From Sphingomonas sp. (GTDB taxonomy: Bacteria; Pseudomonadota; Alphaproteobacteria; Sphingomonadales; Sphingomonadaceae), in NCBI RefSeq assembly GCF_029239295.1, contig NZ_JAQZBC010000003.1, positions 62,001-126,000 on the forward strand: a stretch of DNA of 64,000 nt, in the 5' to 3' direction. Below the pieces are notes generated by a model. That model made no database searches. It was not told the origin of the DNA and saw nothing but the letters and a program-made list of their open reading frames with translations. How positions within the stretch are numbered: position 1 is the stretch's first letter; every line of letters begins with the position of its first letter. A program made the translations under genes and the position numbers. This document shows positions 34,350 to 44,520 of the stretch, one piece after another.

Positions 34350-35128
34350 TCCGCATCGCAGTGGCCAATCAAAAAGGCGGGGTTGGCAAGACGACGTCGG
34401 CGATCAACCTGAGCACCGCGCTTGCGGCGACGGGCAAGCGTGTGCTGCTGATCGACCTTGATCCGCAGGGCAATGCATCGACGGGCTTGGGGATAACGCA
34501 GGCGCAACGCGCCGCTTCCAGCTATCATGTACTGGTGGACCAGGCACCGGTGGAATCAGCGGTAGTTGCGACCGGTATTCCACGGCTTGATGTCTTGCCG
34601 GCCACCGTTGATCTGTCGGGCGCTGAGATCGAGCTGGTCGAGCTGGAGAACCGCACCCATCGCCTGCATCGCGCGCTGGATGCCGCGCCACCGCGGTGGG
34701 ACATCGCGCTGATCGACTGTCCGCCCTCGCTTGGACTGCTGACGATCAACGCGATGGTTGCGGCCGATTGCTTGCTTGTGCCGTTGCAGTGCGAGTTCTT
34801 CGCCCTCGAAGGGCTCAGCCAGTTGCTCACCACCGTTGAGCGAATTCGCGCCCGCTTTAATCCAGCACTGTCGATCATTGGCGTGGCGCTGACGATGTAC
34901 GATCGGCGCAACCGGTTGACCGAGCAGGTGTCCGCGGACGTTCGCGCGGTGCTGGGCAAGGTCGTGTTCGAGACTGTGATCCCGCGCAATGTGCGCCTTT
35001 CGGAAGCGCCCAGCCATGGCCTGCCGGCGCTGATCTACGATCACCGATGCAGTGGCTCGCAGGCGTATATCGCGCTGGCGCGGGAGTTGATTGCGCGCCT
35101 GCCGCATGCCAGCGAGGTGGCCGCATGA
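34346..35128 (+). CDS. parA: chromosome partitioning ATPase ParA
   Basis: 260 residues. A deviant Walker-A ATPase (NQKGGVGKTTSAINLSTALA; LLIDLDPQGNASTGLG) that binds the nucleoid non-specifically and drives movement of ParB-parS complexes after origin duplication. Length and motifs are those of the chromosomal Soj type. Operon with parB (ATGA overlap). The two parS sites upstream and the probable oriC 15 kb away support a chromosomal role. Confidence 0.96.
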   Translation: MIRIAVANQKGGVGKTTSAINLSTALAATGKRVLLIDLDPQGNASTGLGITQAQRAASSYHVLVDQAPVESAVVATGIPRLDVLPATVDLSGAEIELVELENRTHRLHRALDAAPPRWDIALIDCPPSLGLLTINAMVAADCLLVPLQCEFFALEGLSQLLTTVERIRARFNPALSIIGVALTMYDRRNRLTEQVSADVRAVLGKVVFETVIPRNVRLSEAPSHGLPALIYDHRCSGSQAYIALARELIARLPHASEVAA

Positions 35129-36030
35129 CCGATACAAAGCGCGCGCGTGGTGGGCTGGGGCGAGGATTGGGCGCCCTGCTCGGCGATATTGCCCGGGACG
35201 ACTCCCCCACTGCGGTCGTTGGCGGGACACCCGCTGGTGTCCGCATGATTCCGGTCAGCGCGATTGCTCCCCACCCGGAGCAGCCGCGCCGCCACTTCGA
35301 CGAGGATGCGCTGAACGAACTCGCCGCGTCGATTGCGGAACGTGGCATCATCCAGCCGATCGTGGTTCGGCCGCATGGTCACACCTACCAGATTGTTGCC
35401 GGTGAACGGAGGTGGCGCGCGGCGCAGCGTGCGCAGTTGCACGAAGTTCCGGTCGTCGTCCGCGACTATACCGACAGCGAGACGCTGCAGATCGCGCTGG
35501 TGGAGAACATCCAGCGACAGAACCTGAATGCGATCGAAGAGGCGGAGGCGTATAGCCGGCTGGTCGATGAGTTCGGCCACACGCAGGAAGTACTCGCCCA
35601 GACGGTGCACAAGTCGCGCAGCCATGTCGCGAACCTTCTGCGCCTGCTCGATCTGCCTAAGAGCGTTCAGGCGAAGGTGGTCGACCGGACGCTGAGCATG
35701 GGCCACGCCCGCGCGATCATCGGCGCCCCCGATCCCGAGGCTCTGGCCGACCAGGTGGTGACCAAGGGGCTTTCAGTTCGCCAGACGGAGAAGCTGGCGC
35801 AATCTGCCAAGCCGGCATCGACGCGCAAGGCTGCATCGCGTCCGCCGCAGCAGGGATCAGGCAGCGGCGGCGATGCTGACGCAGCGGCGTTGGAGCGTCA
35901 GTTGGGCGACCTGCTCGGCGTACGCGTGCGGATTACCTACAGCTCGAATGGTGGATCGCTGACGATCGATTATTCCACGCTCGATCAACTCGACATGATC
36001 TGCCAGCGGCTGAGTGGTGAGCCAATCTAA
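35125..36030 (+). CDS. parB: chromosome partitioning protein ParB
   Basis: 301 residues from ATG 35125. A CTP-dependent DNA clamp loaded at parS. N-terminal RGGLGRGLGALLGD resembles the ParA-stimulating segment. The CTP-binding motif GERRWRAAQRA, the HTH region (FGHTQEVLAQTVHKSRSHVANLLRLLDLP), GHARAIIG and a C-terminal dimerisation segment follow. The start overlaps parA. Confidence 0.97.
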   Translation: MTDTKRARGGLGRGLGALLGDIARDDSPTAVVGGTPAGVRMIPVSAIAPHPEQPRRHFDEDALNELAASIAERGIIQPIVVRPHGHTYQIVAGERRWRAAQRAQLHEVPVVVRDYTDSETLQIALVENIQRQNLNAIEEAEAYSRLVDEFGHTQEVLAQTVHKSRSHVANLLRLLDLPKSVQAKVVDRTLSMGHARAIIGAPDPEALADQVVTKGLSVRQTEKLAQSAKPASTRKAASRPPQQGSGSGGDADAAALERQLGDLLGVRVRITYSSNGGSLTIDYSTLDQLDMICQRLSGEPI

Positions 36031-36073
36031 TGATGTGAGCGGCGCCGGCGATTGGCCGGTGCTGCTCCGCTGA

Positions 36074-37090
36074 TTAGCGGCGCAGACGCTGCGCCAGCGA
36101 CAGCATGGCCTGGCTCGCGAGGACATCGCCGGCACTGCCGCCGCCGGCCATCACGGCCCGCTCAGCCTCTCGAACGAGCACCATGGCCCGGGCGAGCGCT
36201 GCGGGTGACCACTGACGCAAGGCGGCGCTGGTCGCGGCCTCTTCCTTGAAGAACACACGATGCCGCTTCATCACGCTGCCGACATCGTCGCCAGCGGCCA
36301 CCTCCGCCTTCATTTCAGCGAGAGCGGCCAGTCGACGTGCCAAGGCACGCAGCCACGGGATCGACGATACACCGGCTTCGTCAAGCTGACGCAGCGCCTC
36401 CCCGAGCTCGGCTGGGCGACCGGCAACCAACGCGGCGACCACGTCGCCCATGTCAGCTTCGCCCAGGTCCGCGCCGATCGCGTCCAGAGCGTCTTGTTCA
36501 CAGGCGGCCGGCCGGTCAGGTGCGGCGTCGAGATAAAGCGCCAGCTTCTCGATCTCGCGCGCCATCACGGCGCGATCGCCTCCGCCCGCAGATGCCAAGC
36601 GGCGCGCCACTCCAGGGCCAAGGCGCAGACCCGCCTCCCGCGCCAGATCGCCCGCAATGGACTCCATCTGGTCAGCGCCGGGAACGTAGCAGGCGAGCGC
36701 CAACGCGGCGGGTGAGTCTAGTGCCAGCTTGCTGAGCTTTGAGGTGGCCTTGAGTGATGGCGCGATCATCACCACCGGATTGGCGACGCGATCAGCCTCC
36801 AACAGCGCGGTAGCCGCGGCAAGGCTCTCCTCCCCCACCCCCGTCACGCGGACATGACGGGCGGTTCCGAACAGCGAGAGCGAGGCCGCTTCGTCGAGCA
36901 GGCGGGCGGGATCGCTCCGCAGCGTCGCACCATCGAGATCGATACGCTCCGCGTCAGCGCCGAGCGCACGCGGCAAACGGTCGGCCAGCGCAGTCGCGCC
37001 GGCCTCGTCAGGCCCGAACAGCAGATACAGCCGAATGTCGGCAGGCGGGCGATCGAGTGCCGCCTTCAGGCGGGCTTCGGTCGCCTTCAT
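36074..37090 (-). CDS. holA: DNA polymerase III subunit delta HolA
   Basis: 338 residues. The delta subunit of the clamp loader, opening the beta clamp. Features: N-terminal ADIRLYLLFGPDEAGATALADRLPRAL, an AAA-like module without a working P-loop as usual for delta, and a helical C-terminus (SAALRQWSPAALARAMVLVREAERAVMAGG). It overlaps the lptE stop by 4 bases, the end of the DUF3576-leuS-lptE-holA operon, and is convergent with parB. Confidence 0.92.
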   Translation of the reverse strand: MKATEARLKAALDRPPADIRLYLLFGPDEAGATALADRLPRALGADAERIDLDGATLRSDPARLLDEAASLSLFGTARHVRVTGVGEESLAAATALLEADRVANPVVMIAPSLKATSKLSKLALDSPAALALACYVPGADQMESIAGDLAREAGLRLGPGVARRLASAGGGDRAVMAREIEKLALYLDAAPDRPAACEQDALDAIGADLGEADMGDVVAALVAGRPAELGEALRQLDEAGVSSIPWLRALARRLAALAEMKAEVAAGDDVGSVMKRHRVFFKEEAATSAALRQWSPAALARAMVLVREAERAVMAGGGSAGDVLASQAMLSLAQRLRR

Positions 37091-37590
37091 TGCTTTGCGG
37101 CGTTCTGCCCCACGGACACGGAAATTCGCGTCACGATCTGGTCCGCAACCACGTCCGCCAGACGTTCGAGCGCCGTCGCCTCGGCAGCGATGGTGGCATA
37201 ATCAGATCCGACCACGTCGATGCCTGCGTCCGACCCGGCAGTCGCATCGAGCACCACGCCGTCGTCGCCGATCTCAACCAGCTGGTAACGCGCGCGCAGC
37301 GTCCGGCGTTCGCGCGCCACCGAATCATCGCGCCGGATGGCGAGGCCGGTGATCTGGTCGTCCAGCTTGATCTGCAAGCGATAGCGCGGGCTTGCCGAGG
37401 CGGGGACGACGCTCATGCGGTCGCGCAAAGCATTGGCTAGCAGCCAGCCGGCGCGCCCCTCCATCGGCATCACCTCGATCTCACCGAGCACCTTTGCGGC
37501 GGGGCTGGCGCTGCCGCCGGAATAGAGCGGCTTGAGGCCGCAACCACCCAGCAGCATCAGCGCCGCGGCGAGGGGCAGGAGCCGCTTCAT
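37087..37590 (-). CDS. lptE: LPS-assembly lipoprotein LptE
   Basis: 167 residues. Signal peptide [17 protein letters not shown] with lipobox LLGGC followed by GLKPLYSGG, the typical start of LptE. It would plug the LptD barrel that inserts LPS (or glycosphingolipid-bearing outer leaflet components) into the outer membrane. leuS-lptE-holA is a common gene order in proteobacteria. ATGA overlaps with both neighbours indicate coupled translation. Confidence 0.9.
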   Translation of the reverse strand: MKRLLPLAAALMLLGGCGLKPLYSGGSASPAAKVLGEIEVMPMEGRAGWLLANALRDRMSVVPASASPRYRLQIKLDDQITGLAIRRDDSVARERRTLRARYQLVEIGDDGVVLDATAGSDAGIDVVGSDYATIAAEATALERLADVVADQIVTRISVSVGQNAAKQ

Positions 37591-40109
37591 GCGACGATGT
37601 TCACCAGGCGATCGGGGACCACGATCACCTTGCGTGGCGGCTTGCCCTCCAGCACGCGGGCGACCTTTTCGGAGGCCAGTGCGCGTGCTTCGGCTTCCTC
37701 GCGAGCCATGCCTTTGGGCAGCAGGATCGTGTCCCGCAGCTTCCCGTTTACCTGAACCGCGACGGTTACTTCGTCATCGACCAGCAGCGCCGGATCGACC
37801 ACAGGCCATGCCACGTCCGCGATCAGCCCCTCGCCGCCCTGTGCCGCCCACGCCTCTTCAGCCAGGTGCGGGACCATCGGCGAGACGATCCGCAGCAGCG
37901 TTCCGAGCGCGACGGTACGATCCTGTGAGGGAGCCGCCTTCTCGATCGCATTGGCGAGCGTGTAGATGAGCGCCACCGCCTTGTTGAACTGCAGCCCTTC
38001 GATCGCGTCCGCCACGCCCTTCACGGTGCGATGCGCGGTCTTGCGCAGGCTAATGTCCTCTCCACCGTCAGCGGTACTCCCAGCACCTTCTGAAGCCACC
38101 AGACGCCACAGCCGCTGGATGAAGCGCCAAGCGCCCTCGATGCCGTTCTCGCTCCACTCCAGATCGCGCTCAGGCGGGGAGTCGGACAGCATGAACCAGC
38201 GTACGGCGTCCGCGCCATATTGGTCGACAATCGGCTCGGGATCGACGGTGTTCTTCTTCGACTTGGACATCTTTTCGACGCGGCCGACCGTGACCGGCTG
38301 CCCCGTCGATTGTTCGATGCCGTCCTCGATGTCTGCCGGCGACAGCCAGCGCCCGTCAGAGGATTTGTAGGTCTCGTGCGTGACCATGCCCTGCGTGAAC
38401 AGGCCGGCGAACGGCTCCGCGAGGTCGATCATCCCGACGTGTTGTAGGGCACGCGTCCAGAAGCGCGCGTAGAGCAGGTGAAGGATCGCATGTTCCACGC
38501 CGCCGATATATTGCCCCACCGGCAGCCACTGTTCGGCCACTGTCTTGTCGAACGGCTTGTCGTCCGGCTGGCTGGCGAAGCGAATGAAATACCAGGAGGA
38601 ATCGGCAAAGGTATCGAGCGTGTCGGTTTCGCGGACAGCATCCTTGCCGCACGACGGACAGGCCACATGCTTCCACGTGGGATGGCGATCGAGCGGATTG
38701 CCCGGCACTGCGAAGCTGACATCCTCCGGCAGCTTTACCGGCAGCTGATCGAGCGGCACCGGTACCGCACCGCAATCGGCACAGTGGATGATCGGGATCG
38801 GCGTACCCCAATAGCGTTGGCGGCTGATGCCCCAGTCGCGCAGGCGGTACACCGTGGTCCCCTCACCCCAGCCACCAGCCTCGGCGCGCAGGATTACCTC
38901 GCGCTTCGCATCCTCGATGTCCATGCCGTCAAGGAAGTGCGAATTCACCAGCGTACCGGGGCCGGTATACGCCTCTGCCTCGTAGAATTCGGGTGAGTCC
39001 TTCGTCCCTTCGGAGACGACGCGGCGGATCGGCAGCTTGTACTTGGTGGCGAATTCGAAATCGCGCTGGTCGTGTGCGGGCACACCGAACACCGCGCCGA
39101 CGCCGTAATCCATCAGCACGAAGTTCGCGATATACACCGGCAGCTGGATCGTCGGATCGAAGGGATGCGCGGCCTTGTAGCCGGTGTCGAAGCCCTTCTT
39201 CTCCTGCGTCTCAAGCTCGGCCGCCGTCGTTCCGCCACGGCGACATTCCTCGATGAACGCCTGCGCCGCCGGATCGCCCGCAGCCACGGATTGCGCGAGC
39301 GGGTGATCCGCCGCGACCGCGACGAAGCTGGCACCAAAGATCGTGTCGGGGCGTGTGGTATATACCTCGACCACACCCTCGCCCGTGCCGGCTGCATCGG
39401 TCAGCGCGAAGCGGAAGGTGAGCCCCTGGCTCTTGCCGATCCAGTTTTCCTGCATCAGCCGGACCTTCTCCGGCCAATCCTTCAGATCGGCGAGGCCCGA
39501 CAGCAGATCCTCGGCAAAGGCCGTGATCTTCAGGAACCACTGGTTCAGCTTGCGCTTCTCGACCAGCGCGCCCGAGCGCCAGCCGCGCCCGTCGATCACC
39601 TGTTCATTGGCGAGCACGGTCATGTCGACCGGATCCCAGTTCACGGCACTTTCGCGACGATAGACCAGCCCTGCCTCAAGGAAGCGCAGGAAGATCGCCT
39701 GCTCGTGGCCATAATATTCGGGATCGCAGGTCGCGAATTCGCGCGTCCAATCGAGCGCGAAGCCGAGCCGCTTCAACTGCGCCTTCATCGTGGCGATATT
39801 GTCACGGGTCCAACCGCCCGGATGCACGCCCTTTTCCATCGCGGCGTTTTCAGCCGGCATGCCAAAAGCGTCCCAGCCCATCGGATGGAGCACTTCCATG
39901 CCATTCATCCGGCGGAACCGCGCCAGCACATCGCCCATCGTGTAGTTGCGCACATGGCCCATGTGGATGCGCCCCGACGGATAGGGGAACATTTCAAGAA
40001 CATAGCTCTTGGGCTTGGGCGAATGATCGTCGGCGGCAAAGGTGCGGCGCTCATCCCACACCCGCTGCCAGCGGGCGTCGGCGGAGAGCGCGTTAAAACG
40101 CTGGCTCAT
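37587..40109 (-). CDS. leuS: leucyl-tRNA synthetase
   Basis: 840 residues from ATG 40109 ([18 protein letters not shown]). A class Ia synthetase charging tRNA-Leu. The HIGH motif appears as [14 protein letters not shown], the KMSKS motif as [14 protein letters not shown]; the CP1 editing domain includes [17 protein letters not shown]; zinc-type Cys pairs are in HCADCG and CPSCG. Length is typical. The ribosome binding site is weak. It lies between a DUF3576 gene and lptE in one operon. Confidence 0.98.
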   Translation of the reverse strand: MSQRFNALSADARWQRVWDERRTFAADDHSPKPKSYVLEMFPYPSGRIHMGHVRNYTMGDVLARFRRMNGMEVLHPMGWDAFGMPAENAAMEKGVHPGGWTRDNIATMKAQLKRLGFALDWTREFATCDPEYYGHEQAIFLRFLEAGLVYRRESAVNWDPVDMTVLANEQVIDGRGWRSGALVEKRKLNQWFLKITAFAEDLLSGLADLKDWPEKVRLMQENWIGKSQGLTFRFALTDAAGTGEGVVEVYTTRPDTIFGASFVAVAADHPLAQSVAAGDPAAQAFIEECRRGGTTAAELETQEKKGFDTGYKAAHPFDPTIQLPVYIANFVLMDYGVGAVFGVPAHDQRDFEFATKYKLPIRRVVSEGTKDSPEFYEAEAYTGPGTLVNSHFLDGMDIEDAKREVILRAEAGGWGEGTTVYRLRDWGISRQRYWGTPIPIIHCADCGAVPVPLDQLPVKLPEDVSFAVPGNPLDRHPTWKHVACPSCGKDAVRETDTLDTFADSSWYFIRFASQPDDKPFDKTVAEQWLPVGQYIGGVEHAILHLLYARFWTRALQHVGMIDLAEPFAGLFTQGMVTHETYKSSDGRWLSPADIEDGIEQSTGQPVTVGRVEKMSKSKKNTVDPEPIVDQYGADAVRWFMLSDSPPERDLEWSENGIEGAWRFIQRLWRLVASEGAGSTADGGEDISLRKTAHRTVKGVADAIEGLQFNKAVALIYTLANAIEKAAPSQDRTVALGTLLRIVSPMVPHLAEEAWAAQGGEGLIADVAWPVVDPALLVDDEVTVAVQVNGKLRDTILLPKGMAREEAEARALASEKVARVLEGKPPRKVIVVPDRLVNIVA

Positions 40110-40119
40110 CGTGACGGGA

Positions 40120-40554
40120 TCAGTTGATGGAGGAGGCACGCCGCAGATCGCGGGCACGAGTCAGGATGATGTCCTCCAGCTTCTGCGTGGTGGCCGCGGT
40201 GACAGGAGCTGCCACCCATTGACCGCCCTGGTTGACCTCCTTCAGCGCAGCGACGCGCACGGCGTCGGCACGCAGATCCTGATCGAGGATCGTGACGGTG
40301 ACCTTCATCCGCTCATTGGGGGTCTGCGGGTTCACATACCAATCGGTGACGATGACGCCGCCGTTGGAATCGGTCTGCAGCAGGGGCATGAAGCTGAGCG
40401 TGTCGAGCGAGGCGCGCCACAGATAGCTGTTCACGCCAATCGTGGTGACACGGCTGGCAGCTAGATCGGTAGTGGCCTTCTGCCGCCCGCCACCGCAACC
40501 CACGACGGCAAGGGCAGCGCAAACGACCAGCGCGGAACGCAACGGGCGGAACAT
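40120..40554 (-). CDS. DUF3576 family lipoprotein
   Basis: About 144 residues from ATG 40554 (alternative two codons upstream at 40560; AGGAC is nearer ideal spacing for 40554). Signal and lipobox: [15 protein letters not shown]. The mature domain has [19 protein letters not shown] and [19 protein letters not shown], matching DUF3576, often encoded directly before leuS in alphaproteobacteria. Function unknown; located in the envelope. Confidence 0.82.
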   Translation of the reverse strand: MFRPLRSALVVCAALAVVGCGGGRQKATTDLAASRVTTIGVNSYLWRASLDTLSFMPLLQTDSNGGVIVTDWYVNPQTPNERMKVTVTILDQDLRADAVRVAALKEVNQGGQWVAAPVTAATTQKLEDIILTRARDLRRASSIN

Positions 40555-40758
40555 GGGCATCGTCCTGATGGAAAACTGGTGATATCGACCTCTACAGAGG
40601 CGACCCATTGCCCGCAAGTTCGCGCGGGCGGCCTGTCGGATGACCTGTTCGTCCTGCAAACTGTGGAAAGCGTGCAACACTCGGCCCAAAAGCAACACGC
40701 GAGCATGGCAACGTGCGAACGAATCGTGTTAGCTGCGTTCCAAGGGTCGGAGGGATTC

Positions 40759-41469
40759 GTGATCGCTGTTCGTGCGCTTATTGGTGGGTCTGTCGTGGCG
40801 ATTGCCGCGTCGGCACTCGTCGTGGCGCCGGCACTTGGCGCATCCGAGCTCGATCGCACCACGGCGAAGCGGCCTTCCGCAGCGCGTTCGGTGGGGGGCT
40901 TCACGCCTGCCGCAGCCGATCCGCGGCTTGCCGCCGCCTTTGCCCGCAGCGGGTTGGCAGATGGTCAGTTCCGCTTCACCCCATCAGAGAATCGTCAGGG
41001 TAACCGTCCGGTGACCGTGGCCGTTCGCGCACGCTCGACGCAGGTTGCCGATGCCAGGCGGACTACCACCGCCGCTGCGCCGACCGTTGGGCTGGTGCCT
41101 GTCGCCTACAACCTGGGCGTATCGGTGGGCTGGAAACGGTTTGCCGTATCGGGTGACGTGGCGAAGATCGATCTGGCGGGCCAGCCCGGCAGCCGCGAGG
41201 CCGCCGATGTGTCAGTCAGCTATTCGATGCCGCGCTTCACGGGCCGCGTGAAGGCGGCTGCCGATCGTCCGCTGCCGGGCGCTGCCCCGCAGATGGTCGA
41301 GGAAGCGCCGAGCTACTCGCTGGACGTGGGTGGCTCTTACTCGCTGACACGCAACATCGATCTGACCGCCGGTCTCCGGTACAAGTCGGAGCGTGAGCGG
41401 CTGGCGCGGTTCAACGACGATCGTCGTGACAGTCAGGCAGTCTACCTAGGCACCGCCTTCCGCTTCTGA
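40759..41469 (+). CDS. putative outer-membrane beta-barrel protein
   Basis: 236 residues from GTG 40759, preceded by GGAGGG; the track ORF begins 60 codons too early. Signal segment GGSVVAIAASALVVAPALGA, a poorly conserved middle, and a C-terminal half of amphipathic strands (YNLGVSVGWKRFAVSGDVAKIDL, YSLDVGGSYSLTRNIDLTAGLRYKSE) ending in F as outer-membrane barrels do. I cannot name a family. It stands alone, divergent from the DUF3576-leuS operon. Confidence 0.65.
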   Translation: MIAVRALIGGSVVAIAASALVVAPALGASELDRTTAKRPSAARSVGGFTPAAADPRLAAAFARSGLADGQFRFTPSENRQGNRPVTVAVRARSTQVADARRTTTAAAPTVGLVPVAYNLGVSVGWKRFAVSGDVAKIDLAGQPGSREAADVSVSYSMPRFTGRVKAAADRPLPGAAPQMVEEAPSYSLDVGGSYSLTRNIDLTAGLRYKSERERLARFNDDRRDSQAVYLGTAFRF

Positions 41470-41526
41470 GCTGTCGTCGGGTTACTGGGCGGCACCATCA
41501 ATACACTTGATTAACGGGCCGGCGCG

Positions 41527-42057
41527 TCAGGTCAGCCAGGCGTCTATTGCCGCCCAGCCATTGAACCCGGCGATCTGGCGAAAGCGTCGCTCGTTCATCC
41601 CGCCCAATGCGATTCTGGTCATTGGCAGCATTCGCGCCAGCGCGGTCGCACGTGCAGCGCCGAGTGATCGGGCACCCGGATGCGAGCGCGTGGCAAACAC
41701 CGGTGAGACAAAGGCGACCGCGGCCCCCGCTGCGCGTGCCGAGCGTGCTTCGCTGCGATCATGAACGGGCCAGGTGACGAGGGCGCGCGATAGTCCGCGA
41801 TGCACGCCCATCTCGCCCCGTAGCGACACGTCGCCTGCCCGCACCAGCACCAGCCCGCGCGATCTGGCGAGCCGCAGCAGGCGCGCGAACAGCCGGCGTC
41901 GCTCGGTGAGCGGAGTCGAATGATGGCGAAAGACGATACCGGCCCCGCGTGGCAAGCGTCGCACCGCCATCCACAGCCTGTCGCCCATCCGCTCGTCGGT
42001 CATCAGCCAGACCGTGGGCACCGGCCGTGGGATCGGGACAGGGTGGCGGCATGGCAT
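41527..42057 (-). CDS. thiamine phosphate synthase family protein
   Basis: 176 residues from ATG 42057. The TMP synthase/TenI barrel fold is suggested by VWLMTDERMG, AAVAFVSPVFATRSHPGARSLG and RIALGGMNERRF. It is short and lacks some phosphate-binding glycine motifs of true ThiE, so it could be a TenI-like relative instead; no other thiamine genes are adjacent. Divergent from yggS with about 22 bases between starts, so the promoters must overlap. Confidence 0.7.
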   Translation of the reverse strand: MPCRHPVPIPRPVPTVWLMTDERMGDRLWMAVRRLPRGAGIVFRHHSTPLTERRRLFARLLRLARSRGLVLVRAGDVSLRGEMGVHRGLSRALVTWPVHDRSEARSARAAGAAVAFVSPVFATRSHPGARSLGAARATALARMLPMTRIALGGMNERRFRQIAGFNGWAAIDAWLT

Positions 42058-42079
42058 CAGCCCGCCTATAGCGCGGGCG

Positions 42080-42754
42080 ATGCACGCCGACGACCGTCTC
42101 GCCGCGATCAATGACCGCATCGCGCACGCCGCCAAGCTCGCTCGCCGCAAGGCTAGTGAGGTAACGCTGATAGCCGTTTCCAAGACCCATGGCGCCGATG
42201 CGATCGAGCAGCTGCTCCGCGCCGGGCAGCGCCATTTCGGCGAAAATCGGGTGCAAGAAGCCGCCGCCAAATGGCCCGCGCTGCGCGAGCAATTTCCCGA
42301 CGTGACACTTCACCTGATCGGGCAGCTGCAATCGAACAAGGCTGCCGAAGCCGTTGCACTCGCGGACGTGATCCATGCCGTCGATCGTTCGTCGCTGGTG
42401 ACGGCACTCGCGCGCGCGATGGATGGCCAGGACCGCCGCCTGCCCTGTTTCGTTCAGGTCAATATCGGCGAGGAGCCGCAGAAGGGCGGATGCGCCATTG
42501 CCGACCTGCCGGCGCTGCTTGCCGAGGCGCGGGGTGCGGACCTGCCGGTGACGGGGCTGATGTGCATTCCCCCCGCGAGCGTCGATGCTGCTCCCTATTT
42601 CGCGCTGCTGGCGAAGATGGCGCGGGAGGAAGGACTGCCCGGGCTCAGCATGGGCATGTCCGACGATTTCGAAACGGCGGCGATGATCGGCTCGACCCAT
42701 GTACGTGTTGGCTCCGCCTTGTTCGGAGCACGCGCACAGCCGGAGGTGCAGTGA
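42080..42754 (+). CDS. YggS-family pyridoxal-phosphate homeostasis protein
   Basis: 224 residues. A single-domain PLP-binding TIM barrel (PLPBP/YggS) that maintains free PLP balance. Motifs: EVTLIAVSKTHGADAIEQLLRAGQRHFGENRVQEAAAKWPAL, HLIGQLQSNKA, VNIGEEPQKGG and LSMGMSDDFETAAMIGSTHVRVGSALFG. It is coupled to the HAD phosphatase gene by TGATG. Confidence 0.93.
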   Translation: MHADDRLAAINDRIAHAAKLARRKASEVTLIAVSKTHGADAIEQLLRAGQRHFGENRVQEAAAKWPALREQFPDVTLHLIGQLQSNKAAEAVALADVIHAVDRSSLVTALARAMDGQDRRLPCFVQVNIGEEPQKGGCAIADLPALLAEARGADLPVTGLMCIPPASVDAAPYFALLAKMAREEGLPGLSMGMSDDFETAAMIGSTHVRVGSALFGARAQPEVQ

Positions 42755-43431
42755 TGAAGTTTGATGCCCTGCTGTTCGATTTCGACGGCGTGCTGATCGA
42801 GAGCGAGTATCTCGGCAACAAGCATATCGCTGACTTCCTGACCAAGCACGGCCATCCGATCACGCCGGAGGAATCGATGACTCGGTTCATGGGCCTGGCT
42901 GGTCGGGACTTCCTGAACCGCGTCGAAGAGTTCGTCGGGGGTCCCCTGCCCGACACATGGGACGAGGCGCGGATGGCCGAGAATGAACGCGTCCTGCTGG
43001 AAGGTGTTCAGGAAGTGACGGGGGCGATCGCCTTCGTCCGTTCGCTGCCGGTCGACCTGCCGAAGGCAGTGGTATCGTCGAGCTCTACGCGCTGGATCAG
43101 CACACACCTGCGCCACCTGGGACTGGAGGATGCGTTCGGCGATCATCTGTATTCCGGCAGCGAACATGTCGCGCGCGGTAAGCCGGCGCCGGACCTGTAC
43201 CTTTATGGCGCGGCACAACTGGTCGTGCCGATCGAGCGCTGTGCAATCCTGGAGGATTCCCCGGTGGGAGCGACCGGCGCCGTGGCAAGCGGCGCGCATG
43301 TCATCGGGCTGTGCGCCGGAAGCCATTGTGCGCTCGGCCACGACGAACGACTGCGCAAGATCGGCGTTGATGCGATCGCGCACGACTTTGACGAGGTGCG
43401 ACGCATATTGGGGCTGTCCCCCGCCGAGTAA
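42754..43431 (+). CDS. HAD-family phosphatase (beta-phosphoglucomutase-like)
   Basis: 225 residues from ATG 42754. Haloacid dehalogenase motifs: FDFDGVLIESE (nucleophilic Asp), VVSSSSTRWISTHL (motif II), GKPAPDLYLYGA (Lys, motif III) and CAILEDSPVGATGAVASGA (motif IV). The cap inserts after motif I as in subclass I. Substrate unknown; sugar phosphates are common. Its coupling with YggS might suggest PLP or cofactor phosphate hydrolysis, which is speculation. Confidence 0.9.
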   Translation: MKFDALLFDFDGVLIESEYLGNKHIADFLTKHGHPITPEESMTRFMGLAGRDFLNRVEEFVGGPLPDTWDEARMAENERVLLEGVQEVTGAIAFVRSLPVDLPKAVVSSSSTRWISTHLRHLGLEDAFGDHLYSGSEHVARGKPAPDLYLYGAAQLVVPIERCAILEDSPVGATGAVASGAHVIGLCAGSHCALGHDERLRKIGVDAIAHDFDEVRRILGLSPAE

Positions 43432-43470
43432 CGGGGTGATGCGGCACCACCCGGGAGCAGCAAAACCGGA

Positions 43471-44520
43471 TTAGAGTTGGTGGCCCGTGCGGTCGCGCTT
43501 GGTGGCGAGATACTGCTCGTTATGCGGGTTGGTCGGCAGGAAATGCGGCACCCGCTCGGCCACGGTGATACCGTGCGCTTCCAGCCCCTGGACCTTGCCC
43601 GGATTGTTGGTGAGCAAGCGGATCTCGCGCTGTCCAAGCAGGTGAAGCATCCGCGCCGCAACGCCGAAATCACGCGCATCGATCGCAAAACCGAGCCGGG
43701 TATTGGCATCCACGGTGTCGAACCCCTGATCCTGCAGCGCATAGGCGCGCAGCTTGTTGACCAGGCCGATTCCCCGCCCCTCCTGCCGCAGGTAAAGGAG
43801 AATGCCCCAGCCAGCCGCCGCAATCGCCTTCAGCGCGGCATCCAGCTGCGGACCGCAATCACACTTCAGACTGCCCAGCGCATCGCCGGTCAGGCATTCG
43901 CTGTGCAGCCGCACCAAAGGCGGTTCGCCATTGGGAGAACCGATCAGCAGCGCGACATGCTCGCCCGGCCCCTCCGGCGTGCGGAAGGCGACAATCTCCG
44001 CATCCTCCGCATGGGCGACCGGCAGGCGCGCCCGGGCGGCGATGCTGAGGCGGATGGCGTCCTCATGCGCATCGATGTCAGCGGCCGTCAGCACGACCTC
44101 TGCGGGGCCGTCAGGACGCACGAAAAAGGCCGGGAGCATCCCGGCCACCCTCGCCAGCCGGAGCGCCGCGCGCGCGTCCTCCGGGGCGATTACCTCGATC
44201 GCGCGGAACGGTCCTTTGAGCGGCGTCGCGAGATCAAGCTGCGGGTCAGCGAGCGCGGTTCCGCCGGCGAAGTCGATCCACGGTGCGCGATCGACCAGCA
44301 CGGGAGCGTCCGGAACCGCAGCCTCCAGCTGATTGGCGAGCTTCAACGTCTCCGCCCGCCCGGCCGACAGCAGCACCGGTGCCTCGCTGGCGGGATCGAA
44401 CACCTCCAGCCGCAGCGGATCCGCGGTTTCGATCGGCAGGAGCGTCAGCGCACCGATGCGGATCGGCCATCCGCGCCGAAGGGCATCGATCGCCCGCGCC
44501 GCCTGACGTGCGTCGGTCAA
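43471..44520 (-). CDS. ribA: GTP cyclohydrolase II RibA
   Basis: 349 residues, starting with TTG that overlaps the xth stop (TTGA). It opens GTP for riboflavin synthesis. The C-terminal half is the cyclohydrolase: VRLHSECLTGDALGSLKCDCGPQL (three zinc Cys), YLRQEGRGIGLVNKLRAYALQD and LLTNNPGKVQGLEAHGI. The N-terminal ~150 residues are divergent and not a recognisable DHBP synthase, a form I recall from sphingomonads. No FMN riboswitch is visible. Confidence 0.92.
   Translation of the reverse strand: MTDARQAARAIDALRRGWPIRIGALTLLPIETADPLRLEVFDPASEAPVLLSAGRAETLKLANQLEAAVPDAPVLVDRAPWIDFAGGTALADPQLDLATPLKGPFRAIEVIAPEDARAALRLARVAGMLPAFFVRPDGPAEVVLTAADIDAHEDAIRLSIAARARLPVAHAEDAEIVAFRTPEGPGEHVALLIGSPNGEPPLVRLHSECLTGDALGSLKCDCGPQLDAALKAIAAAGWGILLYLRQEGRGIGLVNKLRAYALQDQGFDTVDANTRLGFAIDARDFGVAARMLHLLGQREIRLLTNNPGKVQGLEAHGITVAERVPHFLPTNPHNEQYLATKRDRTGHQL

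Noticed and set aside
38669-38684. parS-like GCTTCCACGTGGGATG in leuS
   Set aside because: Only the inner CCACGTGG matches; both flanks break the palindrome, and the core occurs by chance in GC-rich coding DNA.
39072-40127. 351-codon ORF opposite leuS
   Set aside because: Shadow of leuS with no ribosome binding site or domain.
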